Shown one piece after another: positions 1 to 7,638 of a stretch of 14,596 nt of DNA. Under the pieces are notes generated by a model. It was not told the origin of the DNA. It saw only the letters and a program-made list of their open reading frames with translations, and did no database searches. The stretch is taken from the NCBI GenBank assembly GCA_943369575.1, contig CALRNP020000149.1:1-14596 (forward strand). Direction: 5' to 3'. Source of the DNA: Azorhizobium sp943369575 (GTDB lineage: Bacteria > Pseudomonadota > Alphaproteobacteria > Rhizobiales > Xanthobacteraceae). Numbering within the stretch: position 1 is the stretch's first letter; every line of letters starts with the position of its first letter. Made by a program: the position numbers and the translations under genes.

Positions 1-3000
1 GCCAATTCCGTCAGCCTGTTCGCCAGCGTAGCGCTCGGCGGTGACGGCGGCGGCGGCGGCAATGGCGGCAGCGTCACCATCGCGGGGGTGGGGACGGTGG
101 TGGACGCCGCCTATAACCCCTTCACCGTGCCCAGCATCACCACCTTCGGCAAGGGCGCCGGCGGCATCGTCGCCCTCAGTGTGGGCGGCAGCGGCGGCGT
201 CGGCGGCCAGGCCTCGGCCACCTCCATCGGGGTCGTCGGCGCGATCTCGGTGGCGGTGGGCGGCAACGGCGGCAAGGGCGGCAACGGCGGCACCGTCTCG
301 GTCACCAACACCTCCAATATCACCACCACCGGCCTGCAATCGGTGGGCCTCCAGGCCAAGAGCATCGGCGGCGGCGGCGGCAATGCCGGCAGCGCCAGCG
401 CCTATGCGCTCGCCGTGGCGCCGCCGACGCTGCCGGCGGTGTCCGTGACCTTCAGCCTCGGCGGCACCGGCGGCGACGGTGGGTCCGGCGGCGCGGTCAC
501 GGTCGATAATCTGATGGCCATCACCACGCGCGGCGGCAGCTCGGCCGGCATTCAGGCCATGAGCGTGGGCGGCGGGGGCGGCGATGCGGGATCTGCATCC
601 TCGGCGTCCGACATGATCAGCCTCTACGCCAATATCGGCGGCTCAATGGGCATCGGCGGCGCCGGGGGCGGCGGGGGCAACGGCCAGAAGGTCAGCGTCA
701 CCAATTCCGGCAACCTGGAGACCTCCGGCTCCTATTCCAACGCCATCACCGCCATGAGCATCGGCGGCGGTGGCGGCGACGGCAGTTCCGGCAGCGCCGC
801 CGCCGCCGTCGGCCTGTCGTGGAACGACAAGCTCAACACCGTGGTGAACGGCGCCCTGCCGGTGGCCGACTCCTTCTCGCTCAATTACGACATCGGCGGC
901 CGGGGCGGCAAAGGCGGCTCTGGTGGGCTGGTGGAGGTGACCAACACCGCCGGCATTCTGACATCGGGCGTCAATTCCCGAGGCATCTTCGCCCAGTCCA
1001 TCGGCGGCGGCGGCGGCAATGGCGGCGGCTATATCTCCAGCGGCAGCGGCACGCTCACCGGCAAAGTCAACATCGGCGGCTGGGGCGGCGATGGCGGCGC
1101 CGGCGGCGGCGTCACGGTCACCAACGCCAAGGGCGCGAGCATCACCACCACCAGCGCCGGATCGCTTGGCATTCTGGCGCAGAGCGTCGGTGGCGGCGGC
1201 GGCACCGGCGGAACCCTCAAGGGCTCCGAAAAAAGCGCCATCAAATCGCAGCCGGCCGTTGAAAAAATGATCCTTCAGACCGCCGATGAATTGGTGAAGC
1301 TGAACAAGATAGCGTCCTTCTTTCTGGGCGACACCGAAAAGAAGGCGCTTGAAGACTACGAATTTCTCGACAAAAAAGGCCCGATCCAGAAGCAGATCGC
1401 CACTGCGGGCAACGTCATCAAGGCACTCAAGGCCTTCGGCGACAAGAACAAGAGCTTCTATGCCGCGCTGGGCGAAGCCGGCGTGACCCTGCTGGTCGGC
1501 AAGGCGCTGGACGAGTTCAAGTATCAGGTCAAACAAGCCTACAAGACAGAGCTGGAGGGGAGCGCCAGCCTGCCCGCGCTGGATCTGAACATGACCGCCG
1601 GCGGCCTCGGCGGCGCGGGCGGGTCCGGCGGCGTGGTGACGGTGACCAATGCCGGCACCATCGCCACCGAGGGCGACAATAGCTATGCCATCGTGGCGCA
1701 ATCCCTGGGTGGCGGCGGCGGCCTCGGCGGTGCCGGCTCCTCCACCGGCACCAACAAGCTGAACGTCAACCTCACGGTGGGCGGCACCGGCGGCGTGGCG
1801 GGGCAGGGCGGCGCCGTGACCATCACCAATACCGGAACGGTCAGCACCCAAGGCGCCAGCGCCTTCGGCCTGCTGGCGCAGAGTGTCGGTGGCGGCGGCG
1901 GCGTGGGCGGCGCGGCGGCCAGTGCCAACACCATCAGCCTGTCGGTCAATGCCGGGCTCGGCGGCAGTTCCTCCCAGAGCGGCACCGGCGGCACCGTGAC
2001 CGTCGCCAACAGCGGCACCGTCACCACCTCGGGCAAGCAAGCCCACGCCATCGTGGCCCAGAGCGTGGGCGGCGGCGGCGGCGTGGTCTTCGTCGGCCGC
2101 GTCGATCCCTATGACAGCGGCGTGCTGTCGAGCAATACCGAGGAGAAGGAGGCGCTGGACGCCATCAAGGCCCTCGCCGCGGCCTTGGGGATCGCGAACG
2201 CCGCCAGCTTCGGCGACACATCCGCCAATTTGGTGCCCTCGCCGAGCGTCACGCTCGGGGTCGGCGGCTCCGGCAGCGGTGGCGGCAATGGTGGCGCCGT
2301 CACTGTCACCCATTCCGGCACGGTGGAGACGGGGGGCCTTGCCGCCTTCGGCATCTTCGCGCAATCCATCGGTGGCGGCGGCGGCATTGGCGCGGACAGC
2401 AGCGCCAATGGCACCAACACGGTGACGGCCGCGCTCGGCGGCAAGGGTGGCGTCGCCGGCAATGGCGGCGCGATCAATATCCAGCTCGACGGCTCCGCCA
2501 GCATCATGACCGGCGGTGACGGTTCGCACGGCGTTTTCGCCCAGTCCATCGGCGGCGGCGGCGGCTATGCCGGTGTCGGCGTATTCCAGGTCGCTCAGCT
2601 CAATGGTCTCCCCCTCACCACCGGCCTGGTGCGGAACGAGGTCGCCAGCGGCGATGGTGGTGCCATCACCATCAAGACGCTATCGACGAGCAAGACCCTG
2701 AGCATCGCCACCGCCGGCGACGCCGCCCACGGCATCTTTGCCCAGAGCATCGGCGGCGGCGGCGGCAGCTATACCAATGTCACCGAAGCCGGCACCGCCA
2801 GCGCGCTCATTCCCTCCGCCACCGCGGTCACCCGCACGCGGGCCAGCGGCAAGGGCGGCGATGTCATCATCGACATCACCGGCAACGTGACCACCACCGG
2901 GCTTAGCTCCTATGGCATCTACAGCCAGACCGGCATGCAGAAGACCGACGGCTCCATCGACCTGTCCAAGCGGAGCGGCACCACGTCCATCACCTTCGGC

Positions 3001-4752
3001 GGCTATCTGCTGGGCGGCGGTGGCGACGGCGGGGCCATCCGCATCGATGGCGGCACCAGCGGCACCATCACGCTCAATAGCGGCGCGCTGGTGGAAGCCA
3101 TGTCCGGCAAGGCCATCGTCAGCTCCGCCGCTTATACAAGCGTAACCAACACCGGCACGCTGGTGGGCGACATCAGTTTCACCAATGCGAGCGGCCCGAA
3201 GGTCAGCCTGTTCCAGAACAACGGCACTTATCGCAGCACCAGCGCCGGTTCCGTGAGTCTCGGCGGCGGCATCTTCACCAATACGGGCGCGTTCGACATT
3301 GCGGGTGTCGGCACCATCGGCACCGCCACGCTGTGGGCCGGCACCACCCATCTGAACGGCCAGTTGCTGGCGGACCTGACCTCGACCCCCGCCGCAGGCC
3401 AAGCGCGCAGCGACATGCTGAAGGTCTTCGGCAACGCCAACGTGCAGACCACCGTGGTGACCAACGTGATCGGCGGCCTGCTGCCGGAAACCTTCACGGT
3501 GGCGACCTTCAGCGGCGGTTACCAATCCGGCAGCGCCACCGGCAGCGGCAATGTCTTTGCCCCCTTCACCTGGAATGCCAGCCTGGGCCGCAGCGGCCTG
3601 CAGGTGACGCCGCAGGCGAATTTCTACACCCCGCCCGACATCACCGCCTCAACCACCGAGAAGGCGGTGCAGAGCTATCTCCAGACCGCTTTCAACAGCA
3701 ACATCGGCAAGCCGGATGCGATCACGCAGGATGGCGCCGCCATCTTCGGCGCCTTTGCCCGCTCCTCCTCTTATGAGGACTATTGGGAAGGCATCGACAG
3801 CCTGGCGCCGGAGGAAACCCTCAGCGTCGCGGCGAGCCAAACGCTCAACACCCGCACCTCGCTGCATGCGGCCTTGAGCTGCCCGGTGTTCGAGGGCAGC
3901 GGCGTGATGATGGAGGAGACGAGTTGCGCCTGGGCGCGGCTCTATGGCGACTGGGTCCGCCAGGCCGGCTCGGCCGATACCGGCGGCTATACCCAGGATT
4001 CCATTACCTACCGCGTCGGGGCGCAGCGCGAGCTGACTGCCGGCTGGTTCCTCGGCGCCACCGCCGGCTTCACCCAGTCCACGCTTTCGAGCACCGACGG
4101 CTTCTCCACTTCGCAGGGCAATGCGTTCGATGCTTCACTGGCGCTGAAGCGGCAGATGGGGCCGTGGCTGTTCGCGGTGACCGGCAACTTCGGCTACGGC
4201 AATTACGACACCAAGCGCACGCTGAGCATCGGCGACGGCGTCAGCTTCTCGTCGGGATCCGCCAATGTGTGGACCGCCGGCGCGCGCTTGCGCGGCAGCT
4301 ACGAATTCGCCTTCGACGGCTGGTACATGAAGCCCTATGCGGACGTGGACGTGCTCTACACCAACATGCCGGGCCACACCGAAGGCGGCAGCAGCCTGGT
4401 GGACATGGCGTTCGCATCCGCTCAGCAGTGGAATGCGGCCTTCAGCCCCAATGTGGAAATCGGCGGCCGGATGGCGGTGAATGAGCGGATGTGGCTGCGC
4501 CCCTACGCCACCATCGGCGCCACGGTGTTCGCCAAGGACACCATGCAGGTGGGCGTGCAGATCGCCGACAGCGGCTTCGGCAACGCCAGCTACACGGCGG
4601 ATCTCACCATCCCCAGCGCGCTGCTCAACCTCAGCTTCGGGGCCCAGCTCTACACCCTCAACGGCGTGGAGTTGCGGGCAGAGTACAAGGTGGATGTGGG
4701 CGACACCTACACCGCCCAGCAGGCCAGCGCCCGCCTGGCGGTTCCGTTCTGA
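1..4752 (+). CDS. Autotransporter with glycine-rich repeat passenger and C-terminal beta-barrel (5' partial)
   Basis: The frame is open from base 1, so the signal peptide and the start of the passenger lie upstream; 1583 residues are visible. Residues about 1-980 are glycine-rich repeats (motifs such as GGxGGxGG, VTVTNxGxIxTxG and AQSIGGGGG). Residues about 980-1200 look like a Thr/Asn/Gly-rich beta-helix connector. A short helical stretch (about 1217-1300) precedes a barrel of about 276 residues (nt 3925-4752) with alternating aromatic and hydrophobic strands, ending in VPF with the terminal Phe typical of outer-membrane proteins. By family knowledge (type V secretion, Autotransporter domain) the barrel inserts in the outer membrane and exports or displays the passenger. 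Two Cys near the barrel start (SCPVF, SCAWA) could form a disulfide. The passenger's role (adhesion, biofilm or other) cannot be read from the sequence. It ends 88 nt before a strong hairpin and is convergent with the next gene. Family confidence is high, function unknown. Confidence 0.93.
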   Translation, partial: ANSVSLFASVALGGDGGGGGNGGSVTIAGVGTVVDAAYNPFTVPSITTFGKGAGGIVALSVGGSGGVGGQASATSIGVVGAISVAVGGNGGKGGNGGTVSVTNTSNITTTGLQSVGLQAKSIGGGGGNAGSASAYALAVAPPTLPAVSVTFSLGGTGGDGGSGGAVTVDNLMAITTRGGSSAGIQAMSVGGGGGDAGSASSASDMISLYANIGGSMGIGGAGGGGGNGQKVSVTNSGNLETSGSYSNAITAMSIGGGGGDGSSGSAAAAVGLSWNDKLNTVVNGALPVADSFSLNYDIGGRGGKGGSGGLVEVTNTAGILTSGVNSRGIFAQSIGGGGGNGGGYISSGSGTLTGKVNIGGWGGDGGAGGGVTVTNAKGASITTTSAGSLGILAQSVGGGGGTGGTLKGSEKSAIKSQPAVEKMILQTADELVKLNKIASFFLGDTEKKALEDYEFLDKKGPIQKQIATAGNVIKALKAFGDKNKSFYAALGEAGVTLLVGKALDEFKYQVKQAYKTELEGSASLPALDLNMTAGGLGGAGGSGGVVTVTNAGTIATEGDNSYAIVAQSLGGGGGLGGAGSSTGTNKLNVNLTVGGTGGVAGQGGAVTITNTGTVSTQGASAFGLLAQSVGGGGGVGGAAASANTISLSVNAGLGGSSSQSGTGGTVTVANSGTVTTSGKQAHAIVAQSVGGGGGVVFVGRVDPYDSGVLSSNTEEKEALDAIKALAAALGIANAASFGDTSANLVPSPSVTLGVGGSGSGGGNGGAVTVTHSGTVETGGLAAFGIFAQSIGGGGGIGADSSANGTNTVTAALGGKGGVAGNGGAINIQLDGSASIMTGGDGSHGVFAQSIGGGGGYAGVGVFQVAQLNGLPLTTGLVRNEVASGDGGAITIKTLSTSKTLSIATAGDAAHGIFAQSIGGGGGSYTNVTEAGTASALIPSATAVTRTRASGKGGDVIIDITGNVTTTGLSSYGIYSQTGMQKTDGSIDLSKRSGTTSITFGGYLLGGGGDGGAIRIDGGTSGTITLNSGALVEAMSGKAIVSSAAYTSVTNTGTLVGDISFTNASGPKVSLFQNNGTYRSTSAGSVSLGGGIFTNTGAFDIAGVGTIGTATLWAGTTHLNGQLLADLTSTPAAGQARSDMLKVFGNANVQTTVVTNVIGGLLPETFTVATFSGGYQSGSATGSGNVFAPFTWNASLGRSGLQVTPQANFYTPPDITASTTEKAVQSYLQTAFNSNIGKPDAITQDGAAIFGAFARSSSYEDYWEGIDSLAPEETLSVAASQTLNTRTSLHAALSCPVFEGSGVMMEETSCAWARLYGDWVRQAGSADTGGYTQDSITYRVGAQRELTAGWFLGATAGFTQSTLSSTDGFSTSQGNAFDASLALKRQMGPWLFAVTGNFGYGNYDTKRTLSIGDGVSFSSGSANVWTAGARLRGSYEFAFDGWYMKPYADVDVLYTNMPGHTEGGSSLVDMAFASAQQWNAAFSPNVEIGGRMAVNERMWLRPYATIGATVFAKDTMQVGVQIADSGFGNASYTADLTIPSALLNLSFGAQLYTLNGVELRAEYKVDVGDTYTAQQASARLAVPF
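175..2940 (+). repeat. Tandem glycine-rich passenger repeats, basic period 180 nt (60 aa)
   Basis: Twelve copies of the AQS(I/V/L)GGGGG landmark or its variants can be aligned. The codon preceding S(I/V)G falls at 175, 358, 559, 754, 994, 1180, 1699, 1879, 2059, 2362, 2542 and 2743. Three intervals are exactly 180 nt; others are 183-240 nt, one is 303 and one 519. The unit reads: GGxGGxGG turn run, VTVTNxGxI strand, TxGxxSxGIxAQS strand, GGGGG run, then a variable segment. A thirteenth, degenerate unit ends near YSQTG at about 2926-2940. The GGGGG runs are encoded mainly by tandem GGC codons, so slippage or recombination between copies would usually stay in frame. These are protein-coding repeats, not a CRISPR array or mobile element. 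Confidence 0.9.
1216..1569 (+). other. Lysine-rich helical insert inside the autotransporter passenger
   Basis: About 118 residues interrupt the glycine-rich pattern directly after a SVGGGGG landmark. They contain 19 lysines, many Glu/Asp/Leu/Ala and few glycines, while the surrounding passenger has almost no lysine. The DNA is visibly more A-rich here (for example runs of gaaaaaa and gaagaag) than the flanking GGC-rich repeats. The predicted character is amphipathic alpha-helix, for example around TADELVKLNKIASFF and KALDEFKYQVKQAYK. The reading frame is intact on both sides. I do not recognise the segment; it looks like a small helical domain carried on the beta-helix stalk. Confidence 0.75.
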
Positions 4753-4839
4753 TCACGACAACGCCCCCGGCTTCGATGCCGGGCATCGGCGCCAGGGGAC
4801 GGGCCTTTCGCTGACGGCCCTCAGCTTCCCTTAAAAACG

Positions 4840-4875
4840 ATGAGCCGCCACAGGGGGATCCCTGTGGCGGCTCAT
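4840..4875. terminator. Bidirectional intrinsic terminator between convergent genes
   Basis: A perfect 16-bp stem (4840-4855 paired with 4860-4875) with a GGAT tetraloop lies in the 159-bp gap between the autotransporter stop and the MFS stop. On the - strand the stem is followed by a run of five T (AAAAA at 4833-4837 on the + strand), a classic rho-independent signal for the MFS gene, 36 nt after its stop. On the + strand the following GTCTTGTCT is only moderately T-rich, so termination of the autotransporter mRNA is likely but less canonical. Confidence 0.88.
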
Positions 4876-4911
4876 GTCTTGTCTGCCAGGCAGGGGCGGC
4901 CCGGGCCAGCC

Positions 4912-6231
4912 TCAGCCGGCGGTGGCCATGGCGAGGCGGCGGTTGAAGCGCAGCGCCAGCAGGGTGCAGATCGCGCCCGAGAGCAGGTAGGCGCCCGAAG
5001 CCACCAGGCCGAAATGGCTCGACAGCAGCAGCGCCGCCAGCGGCGCGAAGCCGGCGCCGAACAGCCAGGCGAGATCGTTGGTCAGCGCCGAGGCGGTATA
5101 GCGATATTTCGGCGCGAAATTGGAGGCCACCACCCCCGACGACTGGCCGAACGAAAGGCCCAGCAGGGTGAAGGCCAGCACCATGAAAGCGGTCTCGCCC
5201 ACCACGCCGCCAGCCAGCAACTGCGGGGCAAAGCCGCTGAACACCGCAATGGCGGCGGCCGAGCCCCCGAGCAGGGTGCGCCGCCCGATCCGGTCGGCGA
5301 GGGTGCCCGACACGATCACCGCCGCCAGCCCAAAGAACGCCGCCAGCGCCTCAATCAGCAGGAAGCGCGTCGGCCGCTCGTCGGTGAACAGGAACACCCA
5401 GGACAGCGGAAACACCGTCACCATGTGGAACAGCGCGAAGGTGGCCAGCGGCGCGAAGGCGCCGGCCAGGATGCCCTTGCCTTCCATGCGCACGGTCTCG
5501 ATGACCCGCTGCGGCTCCAGCGCGCCGCTCTCGAACAGCCGGCGATATTGCGGGGTCACCGCCATGCGCAGGCGGGCGAACAGCGCCACCACATTGATGG
5601 CGAAGGCGACGAAGAACGGATAACGCCAGCCCCAGTCGAAGAAATCCGCCGCCGACAGATTGCCGAGGAAGAAGGCGAACAGCGCGCTGGCGATGATGAG
5701 GCCGATGGGCGCACCCAGTTGCGGCAGCATGGCGTACCAGCCGCGGCGTCCCTCGGGAGCGGAGATCGCCAGCAGCGGCGCCAGGCCATCCCAGGTGCCG
5801 CCCCACGCCAGGCCCTGGCCGATGCGGCAAATGGCCAGCAGCCAGATCACCGCCGCGCCGATCCGGTCATAGGTCGGCAGGAAGGCGATGGCCACCGTGG
5901 AGGTGCCCAGCAGGAACAGCGCCGCCGTGAGCTTGGCGCCGCGGCCATGGTGGCGGTCGATGCTCATGAACAGCGTGGTGCCGAACGGGCGGGCGATAAA
6001 GGCCAAGGCGAAGATGGCGAACGAATAGAGCGTGCCCCGCAGCGGGTCCACGAAGGGGAACACCAGCTTCGGGAATACAACGACTGATGCGATCGCGTAG
6101 ACGAAGAAGTCGAAAAACTCGGACGCGCGACCGATGACGACCCCGACAGCAATTTCGCCCGGATTCACGTCTTCGTGACGACCGTGGATGTTTGGGGCGT
6201 TCTGTTCAAGACTTGTCACGGGTGCCGCCAT
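4912..6231 (-). CDS. Major facilitator superfamily transporter, MHS (metabolite:H+ symporter) type
   Basis: The 439-residue protein has about 12 hydrophobic segments. Near the N-terminus it carries the MHS-like ASEFFDFFVYAIASVV region, then a RPFGTTLF...DRHHGRGAK loop and, after the central loop, LADRIGRRTLLGG, the second DRxGRR signature. MHS proteins (ProP, KgtP, ShiA relatives) are proton symporters of organic acids, osmolytes or aromatic acids in the inner membrane; the substrate here cannot be told. The frame stays open to an ATG at 6276, adding 15 residues. I prefer ATG 6231 because a possible promoter lies inside that extension and no Shine-Dalgarno precedes 6276; the one before 6231 (AGAG) is also weak. 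It is divergent from cyoA, so the two may share regulation, but a direct functional link with the oxidase is inference. Confidence 0.88.
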   Translation of the reverse strand: MAAPVTSLEQNAPNIHGRHEDVNPGEIAVGVVIGRASEFFDFFVYAIASVVVFPKLVFPFVDPLRGTLYSFAIFALAFIARPFGTTLFMSIDRHHGRGAKLTAALFLLGTSTVAIAFLPTYDRIGAAVIWLLAICRIGQGLAWGGTWDGLAPLLAISAPEGRRGWYAMLPQLGAPIGLIIASALFAFFLGNLSAADFFDWGWRYPFFVAFAINVVALFARLRMAVTPQYRRLFESGALEPQRVIETVRMEGKGILAGAFAPLATFALFHMVTVFPLSWVFLFTDERPTRFLLIEALAAFFGLAAVIVSGTLADRIGRRTLLGGSAAAIAVFSGFAPQLLAGGVVGETAFMVLAFTLLGLSFGQSSGVVASNFAPKYRYTASALTNDLAWLFGAGFAPLAALLLSSHFGLVASGAYLLSGAICTLLALRFNRRLAMATAG

Positions 6232-6252
6232 GGATCGAACCACTCTGGAATA

Positions 6253-6283
6253 GATATAGCTCGGATTTGGACGCATTTTTCAA
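6253..6283 (-). promoter_or_regulatory. Candidate promoter for the MFS transporter
   Basis: On the - strand, TTGAAA (6278-6283) and TATATC (6253-6258) are separated by 19 bp and lie about 22 bp before ATG 6231. They match 4-5 of 6 bases of each sigma70 hexamer, but the spacing is longer than ideal. If used, transcription would start downstream of the ATG at 6276, which supports the shorter protein. Confidence 0.35.
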
Positions 6284-6297
6284 GGCGCGCAACCTGC

Positions 6298-6303
6298 TAT
6301 AAC
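6298..6303 (+). promoter_or_regulatory. Candidate -10 element for the cyo operon
   Basis: TATAAC matches 5 of 6 bases of the sigma70 -10 consensus and lies about 120 bp upstream of the preferred cyoA start. The upstream -35 region is only a T-rich run (about 6276-6281), so the promoter may need an activator. The element overlaps an imperfect dyad, ATAA-N13-TTAT (6299-6319), that could be an operator. Confidence 0.3.
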
Positions 6304-6332
6304 TGCGAATTACGCTTATCATTCGGAACGAG

Positions 6333-6357
6333 GTGTCGGGATGCGACACTTCGACGT
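6333..6357. promoter_or_regulatory. Inverted repeat and RegA/ActR-like box upstream of cyoA
   Basis: GTGTCG (6333-6338) and CGACAC (6344-6349) form a perfect 6-bp inverted repeat with a 5-nt spacer. Overlapping it, GCGACACTTCGACGT (6343-6357) matches 9 of the 11 defined positions of the RegA/ActR/RegR consensus GNGRCRTTNNGNCGC as I remember it. RegA-type redox regulators are known to control quinol oxidase genes in alphaproteobacteria. The site is plausible but short and in GC-rich DNA, so chance is a real alternative. Confidence 0.35.
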
Positions 6358-6424
6358 GGTGATACGACTTGATATTGGAATTGCTGCAGCGCACGTTGCC
6401 GCCGCAATAATCAGGTTGTTATGG

Positions 6425-7630
6425 GTGTACATTCCCTTGCGGCGCCTTCATCTCCTCGCACTGCTCCCTTTGGTCGCCACTCTCGGCGGCTGCAACTTTC
6501 TCGTGCTCGATCCGGCCGGGGATGTCGCACTGCAACAGCGTGACCTGCTGGTCATCTCGACGCTGCTGATGCTGCTCATCATCATTCCGGTGATGGGCCT
6601 CACGGTGTTCTTCGCGTGGAAGTACCGGGCCTCCAACACCGAGGCGCGCTACGAGCCCGAATGGAGCCACTCTACCCAGATGGAGCTGGTGATCTGGTCG
6701 GCGCCGCTGCTGATCGTCATCTGCCTGGGCGCGCTGACCTGGATGGGCACCCATCTGCTGGATCCCTACCGCCCGCTGGATCGCCTCGCCGCCGGCAAAG
6801 CGGTGCCGGAAGGCACCAAGCCGTTCGAGGTCGAGGTGGTGGCGCTGGATTGGAAGTGGCTGTTCATCTACCCCGAGCAGGGCATCGCCACGGTCAATGA
6901 CCTGGCCGCGCCGGTCGGCCGGCCGATCCATTTCCGCATCACCTCCTCCTCGGTGATGAATGCCTTCTATGTACCCACGCTCGCCGGCATGATCTACGCC
7001 ATGCCGGGCATGCGCACCGAGCTTTACGCCGTGGCCAACAGCCCTGTGGAGAGCCGCGGCTTCTCCTCGAACTACAGCGGCGCCGGCTTCTCCGGCATGT
7101 CCTTCCGCTTCCGCGCCCTGAACGGCGAAGGGTTCGACAGCTGGGTGGCCGAAGCCAAGGCCAGCAGCGAAGGCCTCACCCGCGCCGGCTATCTGGAGCT
7201 GGAGAAGCCCACCCAGAACGTGCCCATGCGCCGCTTCTCCAGCGTCGATCCGGCGCTGTTCGATGCCATCCTCAATCTGTGCGTCGAGACCGGCAAGATG
7301 TGCACCAGCGAGATGATGGCCATCGACGCCAAGGGCGGCCTCGGCATCGAGAGCGTGTCCAACACGCTGCCGCTGACCTATGACAAATACGCCCGCCGCG
7401 GCACCGTGTTCGGCGGCGCCGCCGGCTATGTGGTCGGCATCTGCGCGCCGGAGGATCTGGCCGCGGCCTCGACAGCCTCCGCCCTGGCGCCGGGAACGCG
7501 CGCATCCTTCGCGGTGCGCGGCGCCGGCCTGCCTGTGCCCTTGGCGGGACAGCCGCAGTCGTTCCTCACTCCCATTAGCCTGCCGCCCAGCGTGATCCCC
7601 GCGGGTCCGCGCCGGCCCTCAAACTCCTGA
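6425..7630 (+). CDS. cyoA: Ubiquinol oxidase subunit II (cytochrome bo3-type), lipoprotein
   Basis: I choose GTG 6425 (401 aa): an AGG lies 9 nt upstream, and it gives a typical lipoprotein signal peptide, RR then LHLLALLPLVATLGGC, with the lipidated Cys at residue 23. An ATG at 6341 in frame would add 28 atypical residues. Two membrane helices follow (about 41-65 and 87-108), then a periplasmic cupredoxin domain starting with VVALDWKWLFIYPEQG. The CuA ligands of cytochrome c oxidase are absent (NAFYVP and YSGAGFSGM occupy those places), as expected for a quinol oxidase. The COX aromatic-rich region follows (about 265-310). The C-terminus extends roughly 85 residues beyond E. coli CyoA (315 aa), ending Pro/Ser-rich. 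It is the first gene of cyoABCD-surf1, 8 nt before cyoB. The subunit supports assembly of the oxidase in the inner membrane. Confidence 0.95.
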   Translation: MYIPLRRLHLLALLPLVATLGGCNFLVLDPAGDVALQQRDLLVISTLLMLLIIIPVMGLTVFFAWKYRASNTEARYEPEWSHSTQMELVIWSAPLLIVICLGALTWMGTHLLDPYRPLDRLAAGKAVPEGTKPFEVEVVALDWKWLFIYPEQGIATVNDLAAPVGRPIHFRITSSSVMNAFYVPTLAGMIYAMPGMRTELYAVANSPVESRGFSSNYSGAGFSGMSFRFRALNGEGFDSWVAEAKASSEGLTRAGYLELEKPTQNVPMRRFSSVDPALFDAILNLCVETGKMCTSEMMAIDAKGGLGIESVSNTLPLTYDKYARRGTVFGGAAGYVVGICAPEDLAAASTASALAPGTRASFAVRGAGLPVPLAGQPQSFLTPISLPPSVIPAGPRRPSNS

Positions 7631-7638
7631 CGGCCCCC

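Noticed and set aside
643..2529. Long open frame on the - strand opposite the autotransporter (628 aa)
   Set aside because: It is antisense to repetitive GGC-rich coding sequence; it is Ala/Gly/Asp/His-rich with no family motif and arises because GC-rich repeats lack stop codons in that frame.
175..2940. Regularly spaced repeats that might suggest a CRISPR array
   Set aside because: The spacing is 180 nt or more, the repeats are in-frame protein repeats, and the reading frame is intact throughout.
4766..4783. Small hairpin CCCGGC-N6-GCCGGG just after the autotransporter stop
   Set aside because: A 6-bp stem without a following T-run is weak; the perfect stem at 4840-4875 is a better terminator.
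4840..6087. Open frame on the + strand across the MFS gene (415 aa)
   Set aside because: Its Arg/Gln/Gly/His-rich composition is typical of the antisense of a membrane protein gene, and it begins in the terminator stem.
6369..6382. TTGAT half-site resembling an FNR/FixK box upstream of cyoA
   Set aside because: Only one half (TTGAT) is present; the second half reads GAATT rather than ATCAA.
6341..6424. Longer CyoA start at ATG 6341
   Set aside because: It would add 28 residues before a normal lipoprotein signal peptide and overlap the regulatory sites; GTG 6425 has an AGG at suitable distance.
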